From CAIMUS01 sp046347625 (GTDB lineage: Bacteria > Pseudomonadota > Gammaproteobacteria > Competibacterales > Competibacteraceae), in the NCBI GenBank assembly GCA_046347625.1, contig JAXMFU010000001.1, positions 62,001 through 126,000 on the forward strand: DNA of 64,000 nucleotides, given 5' to 3'. The number at the start of each line of letters is the position of its first letter. The stretch's first letter is position 1. Under the pieces are notes generated by a model that saw only the letters and a program-made list of their open reading frames with translations, searched no databases and was not told the DNA's origin. Below are positions 32,597-40,893 of this stretch, piece by piece. Position numbers and translations under genes: made by a program.

Positions 32597-33463
32597 TTAG
32601 ATCATCGCGAGATCGTCGAGATTCGGGAACCGACTGTCCAGATTCCAGTCGCGATGGCGATAATAGTGACGCCCCTTGGCGATAACCAGGCGGCGGGCGC
32701 GCCGCTGAGCCTCCCAGCGACCGGCATAAACGGCGGACTGATCGGCGATTTCGACCAACTTCTCCGGCTCGCTCAGCAACCGACCTAGCTGGGCTTCGCG
32801 GCTCCGAATGCGAGCGGCGAAAGCCTCCAGCTTGAAGTTATTTCCGCCGTAACCCTCGCCGACCCGAATATCGAACATCATGGTCAGTCCCCGGATCGTG
32901 CTTAACCCCAACCGCCGCGCAGCGGCGGCGGCCATGGCCATACGCCGCTTGATATCCTGCGCTTGCAGGCGACAAAACACCGAATCCCTGCCGGGAGCGC
33001 CGGTCTCAAAGTAGGTCGTTACGGCGAGAGCGGTTCTCTCCGCCGGGCTTAATTCCGCAGGTGGGGCGCAACGGCGCACGGAACCTGGCGCCCGGCGGCT
33101 GTGCTCGCCGCCCTGCGGGGCGGCGCCGGTGCTTGCCGGTTCAGGCGCCGCAGCTCCCAGTGACAGAGTTCCTGACGAGTCCCCTGCAACTGCAATTGCC
33201 GACCGCGGTTCAGGCATGACACCGCCACCTCTTGCCGTCTCAGTAGGTTGTGGTCGCGGTCTAATGGGTGACCGTGGGGGGTACCGCAGCAACCTTGGCC
33301 GCAGGCGACGCCCGCCAGGGCGCCCAGGACTCCGCCGCCGGCCACGTCTGATTTCCTCTGTCCAGGCTTCGTCACCCAGTTCGCTATCGAATCCTTCGTC
33401 CTCGAACTCCGGATAAACTTCCAGCGTTTCGAGCGGAAAGTCGCAGGTATCTGGATGAGTCAT
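32597..33463 (-). CDS. Acidic-leader protein with peptidoglycan-hydrolase-like C-terminal domain
   Basis: This is a 288-residue protein. The N-terminus MTHPDTCDFPLETLEVYPEF continues to EGFDSELGD and resembles the leaders of neighbouring island proteins. A very Arg/Pro-rich linker (residues 38-75) follows, then a second Pro/Ala-rich linker. From residue 140 (LSPAERTALAVTTYFETGAP) to the end, the sequence fits a lysozyme/chitosanase-like family, with LTMMFDIRVGEGYG and ARRLVIAKGRHYYRHRDWNL. The central part of that domain is shortened and no catalytic residue can be named with confidence. The start overlaps the end of the PLP-enzyme gene by four bases. Confidence 0.6.
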   Translation of the reverse strand: MTHPDTCDFPLETLEVYPEFEDEGFDSELGDEAWTEEIRRGRRRSPGRPGGRRLRPRLLRYPPRSPIRPRPQPTETARGGGVMPEPRSAIAVAGDSSGTLSLGAAAPEPASTGAAPQGGEHSRRAPGSVRRCAPPAELSPAERTALAVTTYFETGAPGRDSVFCRLQAQDIKRRMAMAAAAARRLGLSTIRGLTMMFDIRVGEGYGGNNFKLEAFAARIRSREAQLGRLLSEPEKLVEIADQSAVYAGRWEAQRRARRLVIAKGRHYYRHRDWNLDSRFPNLDDLAMI

Positions 33464-34593
33464 CGCTGACCTCCCATTGATAAATTGCCAAGCTTACCCA
33501 GAGAACCTGCTGTCGTAGGTTGCGATTTGGCATAGCCATGGACAAGGTACCGCACCACGTCCACTGCCTTATCTACGGTTACCGGACGATGCAATGCCGT
33601 GATCAGAAAGCTGATACGCGGGCCGTGATTGTCACGGGCCTTATGAAGAACCGTCCGTATCCCGTGTTGGAGCAGGCGCCGGTAAAGCAACCTGGCATCC
33701 AGGCCAGACACAGGTGTCAGGGTCTGAACCGGAAACAACTTCCCTGTGGTGGACAAACCTGCTTTCCGCAATCCCTGCCGAAAGCGGCGGACGAGTCCCG
33801 CGAGGTGTAGCCGCAAGGCATCACCCTGCTCCTGGTTTATCGCCAGTGCCCGCTCGGCCGCGTGGATGACCGCTACCGAAGGAGGGCTGCAATGTACCTG
33901 TGTTTCGCTGTGCGCCTCGAACCATTGCACCCTGGCCGTGCTGCCCGCCAGTACCGCCACCGGCACGCCAAACCCTTTGGCTAAGGAACTGATCGTGATG
34001 ACCTCCGGGCCGCCGGCACCACTCCATTGGAGCATTCCGCCCCCACCCGTGCCATAGGGTGCTTGCAGTCCCGGCGTATGGCCGAGAATACCGAGCGCCT
34101 GGGTATCGTCCAGGATCAGATAACCGTTAAAAGTCCGCACGCTATCCAGATAAGCGACAACCGGTGCCGGTCCATCACAACCCGGGCAGAAACCGTCGGC
34201 CACGACTACGGGTCGCAGGCCACGCCCTGCATCCTGCTGCAGCAACCGGTCCAGCGCCCTCACATCGTGATGTGGAAAGCGGCGGACGGGTACACCGCGC
34301 GCCGCCGCTCGCTCCACACCCCACTGACCAATGGGGTAGGTACCGGCATCCAGATAGATCGCCACACCATCATCCGCCAGCAGGCTGAACAGATCCCAGA
34401 ACAGGTGCAGGGTGGAGGCCCCCAACGTCGCCTGCTCACAGCCTTGCAACTCAGCCAGCGTCTGGGTTAACCGCCACCGGCTGAAGGGAGTGGCAAGGGC
34501 CGCCGGCACCCCCGTAGTCAACCGGGTCCATGGTCGCAATGAATGGCTCGGATGGAGCAGCCCCAGATAGAGTGCGGAAGTGAAGTCGAGCAT
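33460..34593 (-). CDS. PLP-dependent enzyme of the alpha-oxoamine synthase fold
   Basis: This is a 377-residue fold-type I enzyme. The PLP-contact Asp is in LILDDTQALGILG and the Schiff-base Lys in ITISSLAKGFGVPVA; VVADGFCPGCDG precedes the Asp as in KBL/BioF-like proteins. The arrangement matches 8-amino-7-oxononanoate synthase relatives, but there are no other biotin genes here and it sits in a tight operon (12 bp after the 560-residue gene, 4-bp overlap with the next). The likely reaction is condensation of an amino acid with an acyl thioester; the actual substrate is unknown. Confidence 0.8.
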   Translation of the reverse strand: MLDFTSALYLGLLHPSHSLRPWTRLTTGVPAALATPFSRWRLTQTLAELQGCEQATLGASTLHLFWDLFSLLADDGVAIYLDAGTYPIGQWGVERAAARGVPVRRFPHHDVRALDRLLQQDAGRGLRPVVVADGFCPGCDGPAPVVAYLDSVRTFNGYLILDDTQALGILGHTPGLQAPYGTGGGGMLQWSGAGGPEVITISSLAKGFGVPVAVLAGSTARVQWFEAHSETQVHCSPPSVAVIHAAERALAINQEQGDALRLHLAGLVRRFRQGLRKAGLSTTGKLFPVQTLTPVSGLDARLLYRRLLQHGIRTVLHKARDNHGPRISFLITALHRPVTVDKAVDVVRYLVHGYAKSQPTTAGSLGKLGNLSMGGQR

Positions 34594-34605
34594 CGGCGCC
34601 AGTGC

Positions 34606-36288
34606 TCACTTATAAGTTTCACGCCCGAGTAAATGACCAGCTGGTTCGGCTGACGCGCCGACATAACCCATGGTTTCGGCGCCCAGCTGTCCTCTGGTCA
34701 CGGTGGCGGTCAGTTGCGGTCTGGAAGCGTGCTGGGCGGCAAGGCGCTTGCGCAGATGAACCGACGGCTGGAGATAGCGTTCGCTCGCTTGGCGGGTGTC
34801 CGTGATATCCGCTCCCAGGTCTACCCCCGTCACGGTGAGATAAGAGTGGATATACCCCTGGATTTCCGGTTTCCAGTAGCGCGCCCAGTTGCGGGCATGT
34901 TCCTCATTGTTAACATCGATCCAATCGCCATAGCGAATGGAAAGCAGCAATTGCTCGCCGAACACACCCAGATCACGGAAATGGGTAACCGAAGCATCGG
35001 TCCAACCTTGCAGTCGTTTCATGGTGTCGACCGGCGCCATCCAGGCTTCTCGATAGGGCACCATGGGGCGACCGTGCAGGAATTCCTGAATCTCCGGCCG
35101 CGCCAGCAACCACTCCATGGTCAGCATCTCCATGCGTGCCGTCCAGGGCAGATCGCCGAACTGGTTGTGCGCTCCCTCGGCCAGCAGCAGATGGACCTCC
35201 CGCAGGGCGTTCAGCAGTGGGAAACCATCGGAGATCACCGTGGTGTCGGCGTCTTGTTGGAAGAAGACGATAGTGCGGTACAACAGATTGTGAAACGCTT
35301 CCAGAAATTTGGTACGGCTGTCGGCAGAACTCAAAGTAGGCACCACTTTGCCATACAGGGTCAGACCGTACTGGTGGTCGTACTCATAGGCACGCCGCGG
35401 CACGGTAAGGCGAGTGTACTCGTCCTGGATAAAGCCCCACAGCAAGTTGTTCAGTGGCCGTAATGGGTCGGTTTCCAGGTGTGCCAAGGGATCCTGCCCA
35501 GCCGACACCCGCCGGTTCTGAAAGCGCAGGGCAATGGCATTGATCGTCTGCACCAGCATTCCCTCTTCGTGCCAGTACGACCAGATCAGTTCAAGCAGGC
35601 TCGGACAGGTGAAGCGGTGTAGCAGGACAGCTTCACAATAAGGCAATCTTTCGGCCCGGCGTGCTGGATCCAGCCCAAAGAGAGCATTGACAATACGGTC
35701 CAAGTAAGGGAGCAGATTATGATCAGCGCCTACCAGATAGTCCCGTAGGCGCCGTTGCATCTCCTCATAGGTTAAGGAGTCGGCTTCGCCAAGCCGGCTC
35801 TCCTCGCCAGGTATCGGAATGCGAGGATCACCAGGAGTACCGCTCAAGGGATCTCTGGGGGGATTGATCACGGTCCCGCATTCGAAGAGGAGAAAGGCCT
35901 GGGTGGCCAGCCTGAGCAAATGGTAGGCATCCGTACCGTGAATCGTGGGGCGCGCTGCCAGTTCCGTTTTCAGCGTGCCGACGCTTGGCGAATCGAACCC
36001 ACCTGAGGGAGTGGTATCCGGGCTTGCACACAGCACCCGGTCGATGAATTCCCGGTAGCGGTTGAAGGCGACCGCCTCTGTCCGGTTGCGAATCGCCGTC
36101 CAGAGCGCCTGATCCGCAGTACGTGGCGTCGCTGACCTTTGCAGGCTGACTTTGGTCGAGCCTGTTATCGGTACCGGGGATGGTTCAGGAGGCTCGCAGG
36201 TCACTTTTAGGGTGTCCGCCAACTGGGAACCGCCGCCTTCACCTGAAGTTGGTTCGTTATCGGTGGGGTTATTCGTACGCTTGGTCAT
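34606..36288 (-). CDS. Unknown 560-residue protein of the sigma-54 island
   Basis: Starts at ATG 36288 (MTKRTNNPTDNEPTSGEGGG), 23 bp after the metallopeptidase gene; AGGAG precedes it. I do not recognise a family. The first 60 residues are polar and Pro-rich. The rest is a mostly helical soluble protein with Trp/Tyr-rich motifs such as LLELIWSYWHEEGMLVQ, LNNLLWGFIQDEYTRL and MLTMEWLLARPEIQEFLHGR. There are no transmembrane segments, signal peptide or nucleotide-binding motifs. Its size and central operon position suggest a structural or scaffolding part of the system. Confidence 0.6.
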   Translation of the reverse strand: MTKRTNNPTDNEPTSGEGGGSQLADTLKVTCEPPEPSPVPITGSTKVSLQRSATPRTADQALWTAIRNRTEAVAFNRYREFIDRVLCASPDTTPSGGFDSPSVGTLKTELAARPTIHGTDAYHLLRLATQAFLLFECGTVINPPRDPLSGTPGDPRIPIPGEESRLGEADSLTYEEMQRRLRDYLVGADHNLLPYLDRIVNALFGLDPARRAERLPYCEAVLLHRFTCPSLLELIWSYWHEEGMLVQTINAIALRFQNRRVSAGQDPLAHLETDPLRPLNNLLWGFIQDEYTRLTVPRRAYEYDHQYGLTLYGKVVPTLSSADSRTKFLEAFHNLLYRTIVFFQQDADTTVISDGFPLLNALREVHLLLAEGAHNQFGDLPWTARMEMLTMEWLLARPEIQEFLHGRPMVPYREAWMAPVDTMKRLQGWTDASVTHFRDLGVFGEQLLLSIRYGDWIDVNNEEHARNWARYWKPEIQGYIHSYLTVTGVDLGADITDTRQASERYLQPSVHLRKRLAAQHASRPQLTATVTRGQLGAETMGYVGASAEPAGHLLGRETYK

Positions 36289-36311
36289 AAAACACTCCTT
36301 AAATTGATGAG

Positions 36312-37625
36312 TCAGGTTACCGGCGCAGCCAAGCGCGCCGTCGGCAGCGAGGCACACAGGGTGGCCGTATCCAGTGTGCTGCGCAGTGCCCAATGGGTAA
36401 GCAGGTTAGCGAGGAGCTGGCTTTCTTCTTCAGGACTGATACTCCCATCGGCCCTGGCCTGACCGATCACTGCAAACACCAGCGACGGTGCGGCGGTTCG
36501 CAGTATGGCCGGTGAATTGCGCCACGACTGCCAGAGCGCGGTCAGCCGGGCGGGCTGGCGCTCCGCCATACCTATCACCTCCGCCAGCGATTTGCCGCGC
36601 AGGGCCGGTGGGCGGTGGCCGACCAGCAGAGCGATAAAATCCGATATCCCTGCTTCCAGCTTTGCCAGCAGATTGCGCTTGGCCTCATCCAGTCCAGCCG
36701 ATGGATAAAAGGATTCCCAGAGCTGTCCCATTCTTGCCCACTGTGGATGCGGGTAAAGGGCATTGCCGATGGCGCAGCTCAGCTTAACGCGAATCCAGGG
36801 AAAAGGATGGGGATCGCCCAGGTTGATGCGAAAGACGAACGGCCGGGGCAGGCTCACCACGCCGATGAGTCCGAGCGTGGACCCTATCCCGATCCGGGCC
36901 ACCGACCAGAAGTCGGACACGATTTCCGAGATCCAGCGATCCCAGAACCGCCAGACGCTTTGCTCCGGCTGGCGGTCTTGCCGTAGTTTTTGCTGCAATA
37001 CCGACCGTAACGAATTGACGAGATCGAGCAAAGCGGCTGCCTGGTGGCCCACCTCATGCACCAGTGAGGACGCAATGCCACTGCCGATCATGCGCTCGCG
37101 CGGCATGCGGACAATGGCGACCGGATTTTCGCCACCGCCGGGCAGGCGCGTGCGTGCCCGGCGGATAGCGGCGCCCACCCCTCGATCCAGGTAGCAGATC
37201 ACCGGGGGCGCCCGATAGTAATCCGGCAGCGCCAGGGCATCCGCCGCCACCACATCGAGACCCGACAGCCAGACGCCCGTCTCATGCTCGCTGCGCTGGG
37301 TCAGCGCATCGGCGAACAGATCGAACTGTGCCAGCACCGTGTTGAATCTGAGCCGCACGAAGGTGAAACGACGCTGCATCTCAGCGGGGGTAGCGTCTCG
37401 GCCCTGGGGTCCATTCAGCCAGCGGAGATAGGCATGGACCAACTCCCTCAATTCACGGCGTCCTTTGGCCAGATAGCTCTCGATGCCGATTTGCGCCGGC
37501 GGTGAAATGCCCGCCGCCGGCACCATCGGCTCGTACAGTGCGAACGGTTTCACCCGCTCCAGCCGGGTGAGCAGGGCATGGGCTTCTTGCGCAAGCACCT
37601 GCGAAGCGATGGTGGCGGCAGTCAT
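36312..37625 (-). CDS. Putative zinc metallopeptidase (HEVGH) of the island
   Basis: Starts at ATG 37625, one base after the stop of the upstream acidic-leader gene; 437 residues. SSLVHEVGHQAAALLDLVNS near residue 205 is a standard HExxH zinc motif. A downstream RWISEIVSDFWSVARIGIGS could supply the third, acidic ligand. There are no signal peptide or membrane segments. The last 60 residues (RADGSISPEEESQLLANLL) resemble a small helical tellurite-resistance-like tail. It may process the acidic-leader proteins encoded on either side, which is an inference from position only. Confidence 0.65.
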   Translation of the reverse strand: MTAATIASQVLAQEAHALLTRLERVKPFALYEPMVPAAGISPPAQIGIESYLAKGRRELRELVHAYLRWLNGPQGRDATPAEMQRRFTFVRLRFNTVLAQFDLFADALTQRSEHETGVWLSGLDVVAADALALPDYYRAPPVICYLDRGVGAAIRRARTRLPGGGENPVAIVRMPRERMIGSGIASSLVHEVGHQAAALLDLVNSLRSVLQQKLRQDRQPEQSVWRFWDRWISEIVSDFWSVARIGIGSTLGLIGVVSLPRPFVFRINLGDPHPFPWIRVKLSCAIGNALYPHPQWARMGQLWESFYPSAGLDEAKRNLLAKLEAGISDFIALLVGHRPPALRGKSLAEVIGMAERQPARLTALWQSWRNSPAILRTAAPSLVFAVIGQARADGSISPEEESQLLANLLTHWALRSTLDTATLCASLPTARLAAPVT

Positions 37626-37626
37626 G

Positions 37627-38367
37627 TCAGGCTCCCAACAAGACGATCTTGTTACCACGCCGGATCCAGCGGCCACCGACCCGGGACGACGCAACCGGAG
37701 GCGCTGTTGCCGCGACCGGGGGCACTGTTACCGCAACTGGAGGCGCTGTTGCCGCGACCGGGCTTGCAGTAGGGCTTGCTATCAGGCGGGAGAACTGGGG
37801 TAACTGCTGACGGGCTGCCTTCAGTAACACGGCTCGTGCCGCCGCTGCCGGATCGGCGCCCGGTGGCGCGAGCGCCGCCTGCTGCGCCGCCGCGCCCGCC
37901 AGCCGCACAAAGCGCCGCGCTACTTCGAACTCCCGATCTTCCGGGTTCAAACCCTCCAGCTCGGTTTCCAACGCCTGACTGATGGCGGAACCGATGCTGG
38001 TGCCAACAGTTCCACCGGCAGGTCCGCCAAAATAGGTACCGGCGGCGCCGGCCGCCATAGGTAAGAATTTCTTGGCCAAGCCCTTGAGAACGCTGCCCAA
38101 GGGACGGGCGATGCGACCGACGAAGGAACCGACCTTTTTAAGACCACGCCATGCTCGTTTGAACAGATTGCCGAGAAACTGGTCGAGTTCGGCTTCATCG
38201 GTAATGCCGAGCACTTCCGCCGCCAGTTCCATTTCCTCGACCTCACTGAAGGGACTGGTCGGGTTGATTTCGCCTTGCTCCACCTCTTCGGTGAACTCGA
38301 ACTGATCTGTTTCGAACGCATCGGTTTCAGGTTCGACTTCGGTGAGAATACGGTCTATGTCATGCAT
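37627..38367 (-). CDS. Acidic-leader protein 2 (paralogue of 38423-39106)
   Basis: This is a 246-residue protein from ATG 38367 (MHDIDRILTEVEPETDAFET). Residues 1-45 are strongly acidic. VEEMELAAEVLGITDEAELD then leads to QFLGNLFKRAWRGLKKVG and a basic, hydrophobic Gly/Ala-rich stretch. ELEGLNPEDREFEVARRFVR follows, then an Ala-rich helix, a Pro/Val-rich repeat (VAATAPPVA), and the ending VGGRWIRRGNKIVLLGA. Every block except the Pro repeat has a counterpart in the next gene. The function is unknown; the layout suggests an acidic address signal, an amphipathic region and a short C-terminal tag. Confidence 0.7.
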   Translation of the reverse strand: MHDIDRILTEVEPETDAFETDQFEFTEEVEQGEINPTSPFSEVEEMELAAEVLGITDEAELDQFLGNLFKRAWRGLKKVGSFVGRIARPLGSVLKGLAKKFLPMAAGAAGTYFGGPAGGTVGTSIGSAISQALETELEGLNPEDREFEVARRFVRLAGAAAQQAALAPPGADPAAAARAVLLKAARQQLPQFSRLIASPTASPVAATAPPVAVTVPPVAATAPPVASSRVGGRWIRRGNKIVLLGA

Positions 38368-38422
38368 GATGTTATCCTCGAAATGCAGTTTTCGAATCTT
38401 GGCTCTTGTTCTGGACAAGGCA

Positions 38423-39106
38423 TTAAACAACGCCTTCAAGAACGATTCTGTTGTTTGATAAGCGACGCCAGTATCCGGAGCAACTACAACGCCGAGCCTC
38501 GCCTCTGGTTACAGCGCCGGCGGCAGGGGTTACAGCGCCGGTAGCAGGGGGAAGACGACGCAACAAGCCTGGCGCGTGCTTCTTCGCGGCCAGCAGCAGG
38601 GCCCTCCTGGCCACTTCCTTGGGATCGGCGCCGGGAGCGGCTTGAGCCGCATTTTTCCCTGCCTCCACGGCAAGGCGCACAACGCGCCGGGCTACCTCAA
38701 ATTCTTGATCCTCTGGACTCAGTCCCTCGAGCTCCAGGCCAAAAACCTGACCCGCACCGGCCGCTAGCTGGCTGCCGATGTCGCCCCCCCCAGGTCCTGC
38801 CAGCGCTGTTCCTACTGCCCTACCTAACGTGGGCAAATTCCGCCTGGCTATGTTTCTAATCCATCCGCCTACTTGCCGCCCTGTGGGAGAGCCCGCGAAC
38901 TGGCGAAATCTTCTCCATACGTTGCCGAGGAACCCCTCCATCTCTGCCTCGTTGGTAACCCCCAGCAAATCGGCGGCCAGCTCCATTTCGTCGATTTCAC
39001 TAAAATCACCCTCACCCTCGACAGTTTCCAGGCTGTCATACTGCTCCGCTTCGAAGGTATCCATCTCAGGCTCATATTCGGCTAACGCGCTAGTGATATC
39101 TTGCAT
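38423..39106 (-). CDS. Acidic-leader protein 1, first gene of the minus-strand operon
   Basis: This is a 227-residue protein from ATG 39106 (MQDITSALAEYEPEMDTFEA). Blocks: an acidic leader; IDEMELAADLLGVTNEAEME with GFLGNVWRRFRQFAG; a Gly-rich hydrophobic region; LELEGLSPEDQEFEVARRVV; and the C-terminal GYWRRLSNNRIVLEGVV, equivalent to GRWIRRGNKIVLLGA in the neighbour. A -24/-12 promoter lies 65-82 bp upstream. The function is unknown. Confidence 0.7.
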   Translation of the reverse strand: MQDITSALAEYEPEMDTFEAEQYDSLETVEGEGDFSEIDEMELAADLLGVTNEAEMEGFLGNVWRRFRQFAGSPTGRQVGGWIRNIARRNLPTLGRAVGTALAGPGGGDIGSQLAAGAGQVFGLELEGLSPEDQEFEVARRVVRLAVEAGKNAAQAAPGADPKEVARRALLLAAKKHAPGLLRRLPPATGAVTPAAGAVTRGEARRCSCSGYWRRLSNNRIVLEGVV

Positions 39107-39170
39107 GGCTTTTTCCTCTTCAGTAACCGTTGTGAATGGAAAGTGATTTTTTCTTTCCAAGCGGTTATTA

Positions 39171-39188
39171 AGCAATCGCTGTGCCAGC
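39171..39188 (-). promoter_or_regulatory. Sigma-54 (-24/-12) promoter of the minus-strand island operon
   Basis: Read on the minus strand: CTGGCACAGCGATTGCTT. It matches TGGCAC-N5-TTGC, with GG and GC separated by exactly ten bases. It is positioned 65-82 bp before ATG 39106. Confidence 0.75.
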
Positions 39189-39529
39189 ACAAAAGGACGG
39201 ATCGACGCCGCCTACAGAATGGAAAGAAGCGAAATGCGTTTCGCTGCAAACGGAAAATCCCAAGAAAATGGCGAAAACCGTTTCGGTCACTGGCAGGATG
39301 ACTCCTTCAGGCGGCAAAGCCTTAGAGTGAGCCCGACGGTCTCTGCATCCACTTTCCCAAGCTCGACAGTACCCGGTGGAGTAGGCATAACCTCCTTATC
39401 TTTTTGATCTTGCTACAGATGGCGGGCCGTATCCACCCTACTGTTCATGCCGGTGTAACTCTCGAACTTGGGGGTTTTTCAATACGGGCAGGGGTTACAT
39501 TTAATAATAGTCCATCTAAATTTAATACA

Positions 39530-39546
39530 TTGGCATAACGATTGCT
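39530..39546 (+). promoter_or_regulatory. Sigma-54 (-24/-12) promoter of the plus-strand island genes
   Basis: TTGGCATAACGATTGCT matches TTGGCAY-N4-TTGCW with the correct GG-N10-GC spacing. It is nearly the same as the minus-strand promoter (TGGCACAGCGATTGCT). It lies about 108 bp upstream of ATG 39654. The 340 bp between the two promoters contain short dyads such as ACCGTTTCGGT that might be activator sites. Confidence 0.72.
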
Positions 39547-39653
39547 GAATTCCAATCAAGAAACAGCCATTAGTCATGAGAGAGGTCGCGCCATAGCCGG
39601 GCTGCTTTTGATCGATCCTTTAATTGTTACCTTCACCGATGAGGTAGTATGCT

Positions 39654-40844
39654 ATGTCTCCAGCAGAACAATTCGACATCACCGAGTCCGAAGCTCCTGA
39701 TCTATTCGAGACCGAAACCCTCGATCCCGAGTGGATGGAAAACCTGGAGTCCGATACCTTGGAACTGGAAACCAGCGATTCCCTGGAATACGACTATAAC
39801 GCCGAGTACAACGAGTTCGACGGGGAGGTCGGCGACGCCAACTACGGCTTCCCCGAAGCCGATGTCGGTGGCAGGTTACAGGAAGTCATGACTGTTCTCG
39901 ATGAGATCGACGGAATGTTCAACGAGCTTGGGATGGACACCGAGATTGAATTCGAAGAGGCTTTTCTTGGGAAACTGGTACGCCGGGCCGCCAGAGTTGT
40001 TTCCAGCCCGATTAAAACTGTGGTGCGGGCAGGTGGGCAAGCCATACGGACCGTAAGAAACCAGGTGGGAACCGTCACGCGACAACTGGCGAAGATAACC
40101 CCATCCCCTCTTCGCAAAGTTGCCAATTACTATGCGAAGCTGGCAAGTCTCGCCGCCGGGCCGGGTCTGCATTTCGCGTACCGGTTCGGTAAGGGAGTGA
40201 TTTCCGGTGAAAACGTCTTAAAGGCCGCCAAGATGGGAGTCAAGGCCGGCGCCCAAAATCTCCGTGAAGGTTTGCAGCTGGCTTCGATGGCGGCGCCGTT
40301 TATACCGGGTGTGGGGAGCGGTGTCGCCGCCGCCCTGGGCGCCGCCAATGCGCTGGCCAGCGGTAAGCCGATTACCGAAGCGGTGCTCGCGGGTGTACGC
40401 AACGCCCTTCCTGGAGGCGCCATCGCACAAACCGCCTTCGATATGGGAGTAAGGTTGGCTCGGGGCGAGAACCTTTCCAAGGCCGCCCTGAATACGGCCT
40501 TGAACGCCGCCAGGGAACGGATACCGGGTGGAGCCGCGGGCAAAGCCGCCTTCGATGCCGCGGTGGCGCTGGGTCGTGGACAAAAGCTCCAGCAGGTGAT
40601 GGCTACGACAGCAGGGCGTGCATTGGCGCCGTCACGGTTTGCTGCGGCTCCGGGTCAGTTCGTCCAGGGTGTTCTGTCCGGACGGAATATTCAGCAGGCG
40701 GCCTTGTCGCAAGCCGGTCAGCATGTTTTCAGGAATCTTAACCGCCAGGGAATCAGCCTGATACGGGCCGTCAATGGCCGTCCCTATCAGCGGCGCAGCG
40801 GCGCAAGTCGTGGTTATGTTCCGTCCTGGAGACCGGCTTTCTAG
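39654..40844 (+). CDS. Acidic-leader protein 3 with Ala/Gly-rich repeat region (396 aa)
   Basis: Starts at ATG 39654 behind GAGGT. Residues 1-75 are very acidic (FETETLDPEWMENLESDTLE and similar). VLDEIDGMFNELGMDTEIEF then leads to EEAFLGKLVRRAARVVSSPI, matching the FLGNLxxR block of the two divergent genes. Residues 130-380 are Ala/Gly-rich amphipathic repeats, with recurring ALNAARERIPGGAAGKAAFD-like units. The C-terminus is basic and aromatic (RRSGASRGYVPSWRPAF). It has no signal peptide and no known domain. It is driven by its own -24/-12 promoter, with an OmpA-like gene 49 bp downstream. Confidence 0.68.
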   Translation: MSPAEQFDITESEAPDLFETETLDPEWMENLESDTLELETSDSLEYDYNAEYNEFDGEVGDANYGFPEADVGGRLQEVMTVLDEIDGMFNELGMDTEIEFEEAFLGKLVRRAARVVSSPIKTVVRAGGQAIRTVRNQVGTVTRQLAKITPSPLRKVANYYAKLASLAAGPGLHFAYRFGKGVISGENVLKAAKMGVKAGAQNLREGLQLASMAAPFIPGVGSGVAAALGAANALASGKPITEAVLAGVRNALPGGAIAQTAFDMGVRLARGENLSKAALNTALNAARERIPGGAAGKAAFDAAVALGRGQKLQQVMATTAGRALAPSRFAAAPGQFVQGVLSGRNIQQAALSQAGQHVFRNLNRQGISLIRAVNGRPYQRRSGASRGYVPSWRPAF

Positions 40845-40893
40845 CCTCGTATCCCGGCAGGTGTCAGAACTGAATTGTCAGAGAAATTAAGCC

